Assembly (NCBI GenBank): GCA_900549995.1 | Contig: URQQ01000034.1 | Location: 1-53,113 of the forward strand | DNA length: 53,113 nucleotides | DNA from: an uncultured Lachnospiraceae bacterium | GTDB lineage: Bacteria; Bacillota; Clostridia; Lachnospirales; Lachnospiraceae | Reading direction: 5' to 3' | Shown: piece by piece, positions 18,180 through 27,271 of the stretch | Layout of the letters: each line of letters begins with the position of its first letter | Numbering within the stretch: the stretch's first letter is position 1 | Translations under genes and position numbers: made by a program | The notes under the pieces: generated by a model | What the model was told of the DNA's origin: nothing | The model's database searches: none | What the model saw: only the letters and a program-made list of their open reading frames with translations

Positions 18180-18968
18180 TCATGACTGCTCTCTTTTCCC
18201 TTCATAATAATGAAACCACAGCAGGAATAAAAGAAACGCCGCAGCTGTGATCACAGCCATGGATACTGCCCCCTTTTCAATCTCCTGCCTGACGGCAGAC
18301 TGTATTTCCCCGTTCATAGAAGCACCAGCGGCAAGCCTCACAAGATTCTCAGCAAATCTGGCCGCCCATGCACAGGGGACGTAATACCAGATTCCATCTC
18401 CAAGCCCCGTCAGAAAAAGCGCACTGATCAGTGTCTCCACAATGCCAACTCCAATAGATGCCGTTCTTGAAAACTGCAGACTCAGAAACAGATGAAAGAA
18501 ATACAGTACTACCGCACAGAGAAATACCGCTGCCGTCTCTTTGAAGTAGAATAACATACCAAGCACATCCTGTCCAAGCACAGTTCCAAACACCGCACCA
18601 AATCCCATCACAGCCACGGCTGCCGACAGAAATGACATCAAAAGCAGCGTTCCCAGTTTCAGCAGAAGTCCCACTTCCTTTTTCCTGCCTGTACCGGATA
18701 GAAACTGCATTCCCACATTCTCTTCCAGCTGTATGGAACCTGCACATACCACACCTGCGATGAACGGATAGACGGCCCCAACTGCCTGAAGGTAGGCACT
18801 CGTCTTATTCAAGGCATCCCAGATCTGTGTCCAGGAATAATAAATCGAAAACAGCAAAACTCCTGCAAGCGGGAATGCCAGATGAATCCAAAACACAACG
18901 GTACGCTTCATTTTCAGGCATTCAGCATGTAATCCTTTCATCACATGAAAACTTTTTTTCTTCTCCAT
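18180..18968 (-). CDS. Lantibiotic immunity-type ABC permease (MutG/LanG-like)
   Basis: This 262-residue membrane protein has about six helices and opens with a cytoplasmic segment and LHAECLKMKRTVVFWIHLAFP, the hallmark of MutG/LanG-type immunity permeases. The ATG at 18968 has AGGTGA seven bases upstream. It lies eight bases from the stop of the sister permease gene, and the two are expected to form a heterodimer with the ATPase. No lantibiotic precursor or modification gene is in view, so the module probably provides resistance to peptides made by other bacteria. Confidence 0.85.
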   Translation of the reverse strand: MEKKKSFHVMKGLHAECLKMKRTVVFWIHLAFPLAGVLLFSIYYSWTQIWDALNKTSAYLQAVGAVYPFIAGVVCAGSIQLEENVGMQFLSGTGRKKEVGLLLKLGTLLLMSFLSAAVAVMGFGAVFGTVLGQDVLGMLFYFKETAAVFLCAVVLYFFHLFLSLQFSRTASIGVGIVETLISALFLTGLGDGIWYYVPCAWAARFAENLVRLAAGASMNGEIQSAVRQEIEKGAVSMAVITAAAFLLFLLWFHYYEGKREQS

Positions 18969-18975
18969 AATCAAA

Positions 18976-19737
18976 TCACCTGGCCTCCTGTCTTCGAAAC
19001 CAGTGCTCTGTCAGGAATTCCATCACAATGAACAGCACAATGCAGATCAGTATTCCCTGCCAGATCACATCCTTCGATAAAAGTTCCCATGTAAACGTCT
19101 CACTTCCTTCTCTTGCCAAAAGTCCGTTGGGCAGAACATGGATCACCGGAATCATCAGCCTTGCCGGTATTGCAAATGGATTCAGAAACCAGATCTCTTT
19201 CACCGAAAACATGATCATCCCTATTTCATTTACGACAATTCCCACAATGATCGCAAATAGGACGCCTGCCTTTTCAGTCACCCACATCCAGAGCGGGATC
19301 TGCCACGCAAAGGTCACAATCAAAATGACTGCACCTGCCACACATTCAAAAATACTAAGCTGAATCACAGACTGTATTCCTGCTCTCTCCATCAGGATAT
19401 CCCCTGCAATTCCATACAGCGCAACGCAGAGATTGGAGATACCAAGCAGACGAAGCCCCGTGATTGTCTTCGCCCGCCAGGATTTTAAAAGATCTGCTGA
19501 TACCAGCAAGATTGCCCGGTTGCCAAGCTCTTTATCCTTCTGCGCAATCAGAATGCTGATGAGGGGAAGAAAACCTGGCAGAAGCGCCGTATACCACCAA
19601 CAGTAATTATCCACCTGAAAAAAACTGCTGGTGAGAAGAAACGCAAGCACTGCGCTTGCTGTCGGTAACAGACAGGACAGCTTCCCTACAGCCGTATGTT
19701 TCATTTTTAAAGATTCTGCCTTCAGGTATTCCATCAT
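18976..19737 (-). CDS. Lantibiotic immunity-type ABC permease (MutE/LanE-like)
   Basis: This 253-residue protein has about six helices and the MMEYLKAESLKMKHT opening typical of LanE/MutE permeases. A conserved-looking WWYTALLPGFLPLI segment follows the first helix. The gene overlaps the ATPase gene by four bases and is followed immediately by the second permease. The three genes together make a LanFEG-like exporter that removes peptide from the membrane outer face by family precedent. Confidence 0.85.
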   Translation of the reverse strand: MMEYLKAESLKMKHTAVGKLSCLLPTASAVLAFLLTSSFFQVDNYCWWYTALLPGFLPLISILIAQKDKELGNRAILLVSADLLKSWRAKTITGLRLLGISNLCVALYGIAGDILMERAGIQSVIQLSIFECVAGAVILIVTFAWQIPLWMWVTEKAGVLFAIIVGIVVNEIGMIMFSVKEIWFLNPFAIPARLMIPVIHVLPNGLLAREGSETFTWELLSKDVIWQGILICIVLFIVMEFLTEHWFRRQEAR

Positions 19738-20444
19738 CTTCCACCTGCCCTTCTCTGTTTTGCGACGACATTGACAAATAATTCTTCCAGATGGTCCCCT
19801 TCTTTCATTTCGCCTTGATATCCCAGTACCCCGTCCGCAATAATTCCAATATAATCTGCCACCTGTTCCACTTCACTTAAAATATGGCTGGATACAATGA
19901 CCGTCATCCCGGAATCTGCAAACTCCCGGATCAGCCGGCGCATTTCCTGAATTCCGAAAGGATCCAGCCCGTTGGTTGGCTCATCCAGGATCAGAAGTTT
20001 CGGATGGTTCAGCAGCGCAATTGCGATTCCAAGCCTCTGTTTCATACCGAGTGAAAACTGGCCCGCGCGCTTTGATCCTGTCTCTGTCAGGTCAACACGC
20101 TTCAAGACTTCATCAATTCTCGTATCCGGAAGATTCAAAAGAAGTGTGCGCACTTTCAGATTCTCCCTTGCTGTCAGATTATTGTACAGCGGAGGGGTTT
20201 CGATCAACGCCCCAATCTGTTCCATCTCTTTTCTGCTCCACGGCCGGCCGTCTATGAATATTTTCCCGTCTGCCGGTTTTAAAATCCCAGTTACCATTTT
20301 CAGCAGCGTTGACTTTCCTGCCCCGTTTGGCCCTAGCAGCCCATAGACTGCATTTTTCGGAACCCGAAGAGATACTTTGTTCACAGCATATTGTGTTTTG
20401 AATTTTTTTGTCACATCTTTTGTCTCTAACATAAAATTACTCAT
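19734..20444 (-). CDS. Lantibiotic immunity-type ABC ATPase (LanF/MutF or BcrA-like)
   Basis: This 236-residue ATPase has Walker A LLGPNGAGKST at residues 36-46, signature FSLGMKQRL, and Walker B LLILDEPTNGLDPFG with a switch His in SSHILSEVE. The form matches the bacitracin/lantibiotic resistance group. It is the first gene of the five-gene set ATPase-permease-permease-regulator-kinase. The upstream region contains AGGAGG and a TATACT box. The -35 is poor, as expected for an activator-controlled promoter. Confidence 0.9.
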   Translation of the reverse strand: MSNFMLETKDVTKKFKTQYAVNKVSLRVPKNAVYGLLGPNGAGKSTLLKMVTGILKPADGKIFIDGRPWSRKEMEQIGALIETPPLYNNLTARENLKVRTLLLNLPDTRIDEVLKRVDLTETGSKRAGQFSLGMKQRLGIAIALLNHPKLLILDEPTNGLDPFGIQEMRRLIREFADSGMTVIVSSHILSEVEQVADYIGIIADGVLGYQGEMKEGDHLEELFVNVVAKQRRAGGR

Positions 20445-20542
20445 GATACTTCCTCCTTTTTATGAGGTCAGTATAATGAGTAATTCTAAGATATTTATAA
20501 GGATTTCCATGTAAATTTTTTGAAACACTAATTTTAAGAGTT

Positions 20543-20703
20543 GCCCGACAAATGTAATTTGCCGGCCTTGAGCCTACGCATGACTCCGCATTTCATGCTC
20601 CCGTCATGCTAAAAACATTCGAAATTCGCCCGTTCGGGCTACTTTCTCATGTTTTTGCAGGCCACATAGACATGATTTTTCATGTAAACATGAAAATCAT
20701 GTC
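20543..20703. repeat. Cluster of four palindromes between operons
   Basis: Four inverted repeats follow one another: 20543-20566 (GCCCGACAAAT with ATTTGCCGGC), 20578-20609 (GCATGAC and GTCATGC, with an inner GCAT/ATGC), 20628-20639 (GCCCG-TT-CGGGC), and 20669-20703 (GACATGATTTT and AAAATCATGTC, with CATG/CATG at the tip). It lies downstream of the NUDIX gene and upstream of the LanF-like gene. No gene is evident. It may be a REP-like element or part of a structured RNA. Confidence 0.6.
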
Positions 20704-20723
20704 CATTTGTCCTTTGGCTCATT

Positions 20724-21377
20724 TTAACAGAACACTGTCTGCCAGTTTTCATCTTCATATGCGGCAAAGCAGAGTTCTATCTGCTTTCTCGTCGTCTTGA
20801 TCGTCGCAAGTTCCGGCAGTTCTGACAGCGCAAAATACCCGCTCTCTGTCGTCTCGGTATTTTCTTTAAATTCTCCACCGATCAGGTCACACAGGAAAAA
20901 CACTTTACAGATTCCATATGCGAACACCGGCATATTGTCACGATCCTGATCCTGAAGCGCAATCAGTTTCACTGCTTTCACATCAAGCCCGGCTTCTTCC
21001 TTCACCTCTTTGACCGTATTATCTTCCACCGTCTGGTTGACATCTACCCATCCGCCCGGCAATGCCCATTTTCCATCCTGTTCTCTTACAAGCAGTATTT
21101 TCCCACCCTGGAAGACCGCCCCGCGGCAGTCAAGTTTTGGTGTCTGATATCCTTCTTCATTACAGAACAGATCGTTTACCTTCTCTATCGGGATCCCGCT
21201 TTTATAACTGATCATCTCCGCCGAAATCTCACGGATTCTCTGAAATCTTTCAATGTCAAACGGATCTTTGCAGTATGCCAGCGCACTCTGTGATATGAAC
21301 TGGAGCTCCCTGGCCCAGGAAAGCCATGGCTCATGTATCTCATCCTTCCGGATTGGGTTCTTCTTTTGTTCTTCCAT
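20724..21377 (-). CDS. NUDIX hydrolase with N-terminal YjhB-type domain
   Basis: This 217-residue protein has an N-terminal helical domain (residues 1-60, WARELQFISQSALAYCKDPFD) seen in nucleoside-diphosphate-linked hydrolases and a NUDIX domain beginning near residue 65. The NUDIX box is GGWVDVNQTVEDN followed by VKEVKEEAGL, with Gln at the first Glu position and Lys in place of Arg, which is common in this subgroup. Substrate could be ADP-ribose or another X-linked nucleoside diphosphate. It stands alone with a good ribosome site. Confidence 0.88.
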   Translation of the reverse strand: MEEQKKNPIRKDEIHEPWLSWARELQFISQSALAYCKDPFDIERFQRIREISAEMISYKSGIPIEKVNDLFCNEEGYQTPKLDCRGAVFQGGKILLVREQDGKWALPGGWVDVNQTVEDNTVKEVKEEAGLDVKAVKLIALQDQDRDNMPVFAYGICKVFFLCDLIGGEFKENTETTESGYFALSELPELATIKTTRKQIELCFAAYEDENWQTVFC

Positions 21378-21441
21378 ATGGACGCCTCCTTTTTTGTAAG
21401 TGTATCACCAGAAAACGTTTGGCACAATATTAAATCTTATG

Positions 21442-21488
21442 AAAAAAAGAGAAGCATGACCTTTTCCAAAGATCTGCTTCTCTCTTTT
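21442..21488 (-). terminator. Intrinsic terminator of the ferredoxin gene
   Basis: On the minus strand AGAGAAGC and GCTTCTCT pair and are followed by a seven-T run just after the ferredoxin stop. Confidence 0.85.
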
Positions 21489-21494
21489 CTGTTT

Positions 21495-21680
21495 TTACTC
21501 TTCCACATCAATGACGGATACCGGACATCCATCTCTCGCTTCTTTTACTGCGTCTTCATTCTCTGGTGTCACAGTTCCGACTGCATGTGCGACGCCGTCA
21601 TCGCCAAATTCAAATACTTCCGGACATGTTCCGACACATGCTCCGCATGAGATACATCCATCTTGTACAATTGCTTTCAT
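21495..21680 (-). CDS. Small ferredoxin, single 4Fe-4S cluster
   Basis: This 61-residue electron carrier has CISCGACVGTCPEVF at residues 9-23, giving the CxxCxxC plus C-P pattern, and a distal Cys in GCPV near residue 52. This is the monocluster 4Fe-4S ferredoxin form common in Clostridia. Acidic residues are abundant. It has its own terminator and lies 88 bases downstream of the ABC exporter pair. Its redox partner is not evident from the context. Confidence 0.9.
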   Translation of the reverse strand: MKAIVQDGCISCGACVGTCPEVFEFGDDGVAHAVGTVTPENEDAVKEARDGCPVSVIDVEE

Positions 21681-21768
21681 CCTTGTTTCCTCCTTGCATT
21701 TTATGTTTCAGACAGATACAGTATTTCCCATCTGCACCATTTTATTCAGAGGAAACTTTTCTTAATTG

Positions 21769-23505
21769 TTATGCAAACTGGCTGTTATATAATTCAGAAT
21801 AGAAACCGCCTTTCTGCATCAGTTCTTCATGGCTTCCCTGTTCAATGATATTGCCGGCCTTCATAACGAGAATAATGTCTGCCTCGCGGATCGTTGAAAG
21901 CCTGTGGGCTACAATAAAGCTCGTGCGTCCTTCCATCATCTTCTGGAATGCCTGCTGAATTTTGATCTCAGTTCTTGTATCAATCGATGAGGTTGCCTCA
22001 TCAAGGATCAGCATCGGCGGAAGCCTCAGCATGACTCTCGCAATGCAAAGAAGCTGTTTCTGTCCCTGTGACAGGCTTCCTCCGTCTTCACTGATTACCG
22101 TATCATAGCCGTCTTTCATACGTTTGATAAAACTGTGGGCGTATGCAGATTTTGCTGCCTGAATGATCTCTTCTCTTGTGGCATCTTCTCTTCCGTAAGC
22201 GATATTCTCAGCGATCGTCCCTGATTTCAGCCACGTCTCCTGAAGCACCATCCCGTACGTTCTCCGAAGGCTGTTCTTCGTAATATCCATCACATCACAG
22301 CCGCTTAAGATAATGGTACCCTCATCCACATCATAGAAACGCATCAGAAGATTAATCAGTGTCGTCTTCCCGCATCCGGTAGGACCGACAATTGCGATTT
22401 TCTGTCCCGGCCTCACGTCGAGATTCAAGTCGCGAAGAAGCGGAACTTCTTCCCGGTAAGAAAAGGAGACATCGCAAAGCCTCAGGCTTCCGTCCGCATG
22501 TTCCAGATCTTTTGCAGTCAGCAGATCCTGGCTTTCCGGTTCTTCTTCTATGAAATCAAAGACTCTTCTCGCGCAGGCGACAGCATTCTGCAGCTCCGTC
22601 ACCACGCTGGAGATCTCATTGAACGGTTTTGTATACTGATTTGCATAGCTTAAGAAACAGGAGAGCTGACCGACACTGATGATTCCCCGCATGGCCGTAA
22701 CCGCTCCTACCATTGCGACACCTGCATATACAACGTTATTGACAAATCTCGTCGCCGGATTCGTAATAGAGGAAAAGAAAATTGCCTTCACACTGCAATC
22801 TTGCAGACGTTCGTTGATCCCGTCAAAACGGTTCAATGCCTCTTCCCCATATCCGAATGCCTGCACCACTTTCTGATTCCCGATCATCTCATCGACAAGA
22901 GAAGTCATCTCTGCCCTTGTCTCCGACTGCTTTTTAAACATCATATACGTCCGCTTGGCAATGAATCCTGCCACGAAGAATGAAAGCGGAGTAATCAAAA
23001 TTACAACGAGTGAAATTTTCACATTGATGGACAGCATAAATAACAGTGTTCCAAGGATCGTCACGACCCCCGTAAAAAACTGGGAAAATCCCATCAATAG
23101 TCCGTCAGAAAACTGTTCCACATCCGTAACAATTCTGCTGATCGTCTCCCCATATGGGTGTCCGTCCACATATTTCAGAGGAAGTTCCTGAAGCTTTGCG
23201 AATGCTTTTACCCGGACATCTTTCACTACCCGGTAAGTAATCGTATTGTTGCAGAGATTCATGATCCACTGGGCTGCGCTTGTAAGGCCGATTACAACTG
23301 CAAGTTTTATCAAAATCGCAGCGATCTTTCCAAAATGGACATTTCCTTTGGACAAGACATGATCAATTGCATTCCCTGTGAGGATCGGTGCATACAGTGT
23401 AAGTGCCACCGTGACAACGGCAAAGATCAGCGACAGCAGCAGGTAATGCATATATGGCCGGATCAGCCTTAAAATTTTCCTGATCGTATCATCATTTTTA
23501 CGCAT
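21769..23505 (-). CDS. Heterodimeric ABC exporter subunit B (permease-ATPase fusion)
   Basis: This 578-residue protein has an N-terminal six-helix membrane domain and a C-terminal ATPase with Walker A GPTGCGKTT, signature LSQGQKQLL, Walker B MLILDEATSSID and switch His in VAHRLS. I chose the ATG at 23505 because AGGAGG lies just before it and it overlaps the upstream stop by eight bases. The long open frame back to 23562 is not needed. All catalytic motifs are canonical, so with its partner it probably supplies the intact ATP site. It is likely a multidrug or lipid exporter of the BmrCD type. Confidence 0.9.
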   Translation of the reverse strand: MRKNDDTIRKILRLIRPYMHYLLLSLIFAVVTVALTLYAPILTGNAIDHVLSKGNVHFGKIAAILIKLAVVIGLTSAAQWIMNLCNNTITYRVVKDVRVKAFAKLQELPLKYVDGHPYGETISRIVTDVEQFSDGLLMGFSQFFTGVVTILGTLLFMLSINVKISLVVILITPLSFFVAGFIAKRTYMMFKKQSETRAEMTSLVDEMIGNQKVVQAFGYGEEALNRFDGINERLQDCSVKAIFFSSITNPATRFVNNVVYAGVAMVGAVTAMRGIISVGQLSCFLSYANQYTKPFNEISSVVTELQNAVACARRVFDFIEEEPESQDLLTAKDLEHADGSLRLCDVSFSYREEVPLLRDLNLDVRPGQKIAIVGPTGCGKTTLINLLMRFYDVDEGTIILSGCDVMDITKNSLRRTYGMVLQETWLKSGTIAENIAYGREDATREEIIQAAKSAYAHSFIKRMKDGYDTVISEDGGSLSQGQKQLLCIARVMLRLPPMLILDEATSSIDTRTEIKIQQAFQKMMEGRTSFIVAHRLSTIREADIILVMKAGNIIEQGSHEELMQKGGFYSELYNSQFA

Positions 23506-25237
23506 ACTGCTCCACCTCCTCTCTGGAAAGCTGTGAGTAGCAGATTTCTCTGTAAACCTCACATTCCTCCAGAAGCTCTCTGTGTGTACCGATACCTGCT
23601 ATCTTTCCGTCATCCATGACAATAATCTTATCCGCCTGCATAATCGATGCCGCTCTCTGCGATACAATGAATACTGTCATCCCTTCTGTCTTCTCCTGAA
23701 TTGCTCTCCTGAGCCTTGCATCTGTCGCAAAGTCAAGCGCAGAAGCACTGTCATCCAGAATCAGAATCTCTGGCTTTCGTACAAGCGCACGGGCAATCGT
23801 GAGCCGCTGGCGCTGGCCGCCGGACAGATTCTTTCCGCTTTCACTGACTACGGCATCCAGCCCGCCTGCTCTTTCTTCCACAACTTCTTTTGCCTGGGCA
23901 ATCTCCAGTGCCTCCATAATCTCCGCATCCGTGGCTCCTTTTTTGCCCATCTGCATATTCTCACGGATCGTACCGCCGAAAAGTACGGCCTTCTGAGGCA
24001 CGATGCCGACTTTATCTCTCAGTTTTTCCAGAGAATATTCCCTGACATTTTCATGATCAACTGATACACTGCCTCCGGTGGCATCATAGAATCTCGGAAT
24101 CAAATTCATAAGTGTCGACTTACCGGAGCCGGTACCACCGATGACTCCGATCATTTCCCCGCGCATTGCCTTTAATGTGATGTCCTTAAGCGCGGGTTCT
24201 TTATCCCCCTGGTAAACGAAATCTACATGATCCATCTCTACACAGATCCTGGAATTTTCTTCCCCTGCATCTTCCTTCTGGCCATCTTTTATCGTACTTA
24301 CTTCATCAAAAATTTCATTGATTCTTCCTGCCGACGCCAATGCTTTTGTAAATGAAATAATCAGGTTCGCAAGTGCCACCAGTGCCAGAAGGATCTGGGA
24401 CATATAATTCACAAGCGCAATGACTTCCCCCTGGGAGAGGACACCTTGATACACCTGTTTTCCCCCGAACCAGACAATCGCTATGATCGCCAGGTTCACA
24501 ATCACATAGGTAACCGGATTCAACAGCGCAGAGATACGTCCCACAAGGAGCTGTACCTTCATCAGTGTATCACTTTCTTCCACGAATTCTTCCATCTCCG
24601 GCTTCTGTGTGCCAAACGCCCTCACCACCCGGATTCCTGCAAGATTTTCCCTCGTGGTCAGAAGCACCCGGTCCAGATTTTTCTGTACTTTTTTATACAG
24701 CGGAATTGTAATCAGCATGACGCCGTAGATCACTGCTGCAAGAAGCGGCACTGCCACTGCAAAAATCAATGCCGTCTTTACGTTGATCGTAAATGCCATC
24801 ACAAGAGCACCGACAACGATGAACGGCGATCTGAGAAAGAGTCTCAGAACGAGGTTCACTCCTGACTGTACCTGGTTAATATCGCTCGTCATTCTGACAA
24901 CAAGTGTAGAACTGCCTGCTTTGTCGATCTCTGAGTAAGATAAACTTCCGATGTGCGCAAACAGATCATGCCGAAGCTCCGTCCCGAATCCAACCGCCGC
25001 TTTCGCTGCAAAGTACTGCGCTGTCAGAGAACACGTCAGTCCAAGCAGTCCAAAAAATACGAGAAGCCCGCCCATTTTCCAAATATACGGTAGATCCCTC
25101 TGTGCAATTCCTATATCGATAATCCGCGCCATTACAAGCGGCACGATAAGCTCAAAGCAAGCTTCCAAAAGCTTAAACAGCGGCCCGATCACTGCTTCTT
25201 TTTTATATTTTTTTATATAAGGAAGTAGTCTGATCAT
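23498..25237 (-). CDS. Heterodimeric ABC exporter subunit A (permease-ATPase fusion)
   Basis: This 579-residue half-transporter has six N-terminal helices and an ATPase domain with Walker A GGTGSGKST and signature LSGGQRQRL. Walker B is LILDDSASALD, where the catalytic Glu is replaced by Asp. The switch position reads VSQRAAS, with Gln replacing His. These changes define the degenerate site of heterodimeric exporters. It is translationally coupled to subunit B. The promoter lies 50-80 bases upstream of the ATG. Confidence 0.9.
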   Translation of the reverse strand: MIRLLPYIKKYKKEAVIGPLFKLLEACFELIVPLVMARIIDIGIAQRDLPYIWKMGGLLVFFGLLGLTCSLTAQYFAAKAAVGFGTELRHDLFAHIGSLSYSEIDKAGSSTLVVRMTSDINQVQSGVNLVLRLFLRSPFIVVGALVMAFTINVKTALIFAVAVPLLAAVIYGVMLITIPLYKKVQKNLDRVLLTTRENLAGIRVVRAFGTQKPEMEEFVEESDTLMKVQLLVGRISALLNPVTYVIVNLAIIAIVWFGGKQVYQGVLSQGEVIALVNYMSQILLALVALANLIISFTKALASAGRINEIFDEVSTIKDGQKEDAGEENSRICVEMDHVDFVYQGDKEPALKDITLKAMRGEMIGVIGGTGSGKSTLMNLIPRFYDATGGSVSVDHENVREYSLEKLRDKVGIVPQKAVLFGGTIRENMQMGKKGATDAEIMEALEIAQAKEVVEERAGGLDAVVSESGKNLSGGQRQRLTIARALVRKPEILILDDSASALDFATDARLRRAIQEKTEGMTVFIVSQRAASIMQADKIIVMDDGKIAGIGTHRELLEECEVYREICYSQLSREEVEQYA

Positions 25238-25290
25238 TTTAGTTCCCCCTCTTTCTTATTCCATATTAAGTGATACTTTAAACTTTTTCC

Positions 25291-25319
25291 ATTATAAGGC
25301 TTCTTTCCCTGTACCGCAA
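25291..25319 (-). promoter_or_regulatory. Promoter of the ABC exporter pair
   Basis: On the minus strand TTGCGG (25314-25319) and TATAAT (25291-25296) are 17 bases apart and lie upstream of subunit A. Confidence 0.6.
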
Positions 25320-25386
25320 GCCCATGGTTCCTGATATTATCAAGAAGACAAAATTACGGAAATACGTTTTCAAACCTGCTCCAGGG

Positions 25387-25415
25387 TTGTCTTTTTGCCG
25401 GAAACTGAGTATACT
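25387..25415 (+). promoter_or_regulatory. Promoter of the prolyl-tRNA deacylase gene
   Basis: TTGTCT (25387-25392) and TATACT (25410-25415) are 17 bases apart. The start of transcription would be about 35 bases before the ATG at 25457. Confidence 0.6.
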
Positions 25416-25456
25416 GATAAATAACTAACAATATCAATTATGAGGAGTGAGTAACC

Positions 25457-26008
25457 ATGAACACAATACATGTAACCCAGGAACGTTTTACCTCTGCACC
25501 AACCGACGGCAACCGTCTTCCAAAAGAAATGGCAGTCTATGAACTGCTCGACAAACTGAAAATCCCTTATGAACGCGTAGATCATGATCAGGCTGCTTCC
25601 ATTGAAGACTGCCAGGCAGTTGAAGAAGCTCTCGGTGTAGAAGTCTGCAAAAACCTCTTTCTGCGCAATCAGCAGAAGACAACATTTTTCCTGCTCCTGA
25701 TGCCGGGGGATAAAAAATTCCTTACCAAAGACCTGTCAAAACAGCTGAATATCTCCAGACTTTCTTTTGCGGAACCGGAATATATGGAAAAATACTTGAA
25801 TGTCACACCGGGATCTGTCACGGTTCTTGGGCTGATGAACGACAAAGACTGGTACGTGGATCTGCTGATCGATAAAGATCTGCTGGACAAGGAGTATATC
25901 GGATGCCATCCATGCATCAATACCTCCACCCTGAAGATTAAAACAGAGGATATTCTGAAGAAATTCCTGAAACATACCGGACACCGCCACAGAGTCGTAA
26001 AACTATAA
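25457..26008 (+). CDS. Prolyl-tRNA deacylase / YbaK-EbsC domain protein (ProX-like)
   Basis: This 183-residue protein resembles PrdX/ProXp-type editing enzymes, which hydrolyse mischarged Ala-tRNA(Pro) or Cys-tRNA(Pro) in trans. It shows the YbaK features CKNLFLRNQQKTTFFLLLMPGDKK and SVTVLGLMND, and the IGCHPCINTSTLKI segment near the C-terminus. Its 183-residue length is usual for the stand-alone PrdX type. It is followed 38 bases later by a metallophosphoesterase gene, probably co-transcribed. Confidence 0.88.
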   Translation: MNTIHVTQERFTSAPTDGNRLPKEMAVYELLDKLKIPYERVDHDQAASIEDCQAVEEALGVEVCKNLFLRNQQKTTFFLLLMPGDKKFLTKDLSKQLNISRLSFAEPEYMEKYLNVTPGSVTVLGLMNDKDWYVDLLIDKDLLDKEYIGCHPCINTSTLKIKTEDILKKFLKHTGHRHRVVKL

Positions 26009-26046
26009 TTTTACCTGCGTTTCAGCCAAAAAGGAGATGACAACTT

Positions 26047-27252
26047 ATGCTTGCTTTTCTGCTTGCACCAATATATCTGCTTTTTAACTTCTATATTATG
26101 CGCTGGACCATCTGGTGGATGAGTGCCTGCACCCATCATTTTAAGAAAAAATGGATCAGGGCTGTGTCTCTGATCCTTTATCTGTTTCTCTGCACATCCA
26201 TACTGACTGCCTTCCTGCTTCCCAAAGGAACACTTAAATTCTGGATGTCACAGCTTGGAAATTACTGGCTTGGAACATTTTTATACATCCTGCTGACTGT
26301 CATCATTGTCGATCTGATCCGTGTAATCTTAAAGCGCATGAAGTGCATTGACCAGAAAAAACTTGCCTCAAGGAAATTATTTGTCGCAAATGGTACCATC
26401 TGCATTGCAGTTATCATATCACTCACCGCTTATGGGATAACAAACGCACATCACATACGGACAACCAGTTATGATGTCAACGTGGAGAAAGACTGTGACG
26501 GAACCGCTTCACTGAATATCGTCCTCGCTGCCGACCTGCATCTTGGATACAACATCGGTGAATGGCATATGAAGAAAATGGTGGAAAAAATCAATCGTTT
26601 ACATCCGGATATTGTCTGCATCGCAGGAGATATCTTTGATAATGAATACGATGCAATCCAGTCCCCCGAAGAGACTGCCGCCACACTGGCACAGATCAAA
26701 AGCCGCTATGGCGTCTATGCCTGCTACGGCAACCATGATATTGATGAGAAAATTTTAGCTGGTTTTACATTTCATAAGAAGGGGAAAAAAATGAGTGATC
26801 CCCGGATGGATGAATTCCTGAAAAATGCCGGGATTACACTTCTGAAAGATGAGACAGTCCTGGTTGATGACAAGTTCTACCTGACAGGCCGCGCGGACTA
26901 TGAGCGTCCCGGCCGCGGCATCACGACCCGGATGACTCCTGAGGAGATCACCGCCGGGATGGATCTATCAAAACCAGTCATAGTGATCGACCACGAACCC
27001 CGCGAAATGGATGCACTCTCCAGTGCAGGTGTCGATCTCGACCTGTGCGGACACACGCACGATGGCCAGATGTTCCCCGGGAACCTGACAATCAATCTGT
27101 TATGGGACAATCCTTACGGTTACAAGACTTACGGGAAAATGCAGCAGATCGTCACCTCCGGCGTCGGCGTCTTCGGCCCTTATATGCGGGTCGGCACGAA
27201 AAGTGAGATTGTACAGATTACGGTAGATTTTCAATCTCCCGATCTGAAATAG
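26047..27252 (+). CDS. Membrane-anchored metallophosphoesterase (YkuE/YaeI-like)
   Basis: This 401-residue protein has about four N-terminal helices (residues 1-20, 35-57, 70-95 and 115-137) and a C-terminal calcineurin-like domain with ADLHLG, GDIFDNE, YGNHD, DHEP and GHTHDGQ, giving all the metal ligands. Family members act on UDP-sugar lipids or are of unknown substrate. The active domain is predicted to face outside by helix count, but this is uncertain. It shares a transcript with the tRNA deacylase and converges with the next gene. Confidence 0.9.
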   Translation: MLAFLLAPIYLLFNFYIMRWTIWWMSACTHHFKKKWIRAVSLILYLFLCTSILTAFLLPKGTLKFWMSQLGNYWLGTFLYILLTVIIVDLIRVILKRMKCIDQKKLASRKLFVANGTICIAVIISLTAYGITNAHHIRTTSYDVNVEKDCDGTASLNIVLAADLHLGYNIGEWHMKKMVEKINRLHPDIVCIAGDIFDNEYDAIQSPEETAATLAQIKSRYGVYACYGNHDIDEKILAGFTFHKKGKKMSDPRMDEFLKNAGITLLKDETVLVDDKFYLTGRADYERPGRGITTRMTPEEITAGMDLSKPVIVIDHEPREMDALSSAGVDLDLCGHTHDGQMFPGNLTINLLWDNPYGYKTYGKMQQIVTSGVGVFGPYMRVGTKSEIVQITVDFQSPDLK

Positions 27253-27271
27253 CCAGATCACCGCATACTTT

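Noticed and set aside
20445..20723. CRISPR array in the palindrome cluster
   Set aside because: The palindromes differ from each other and there are no regularly spaced direct repeats or cas genes.
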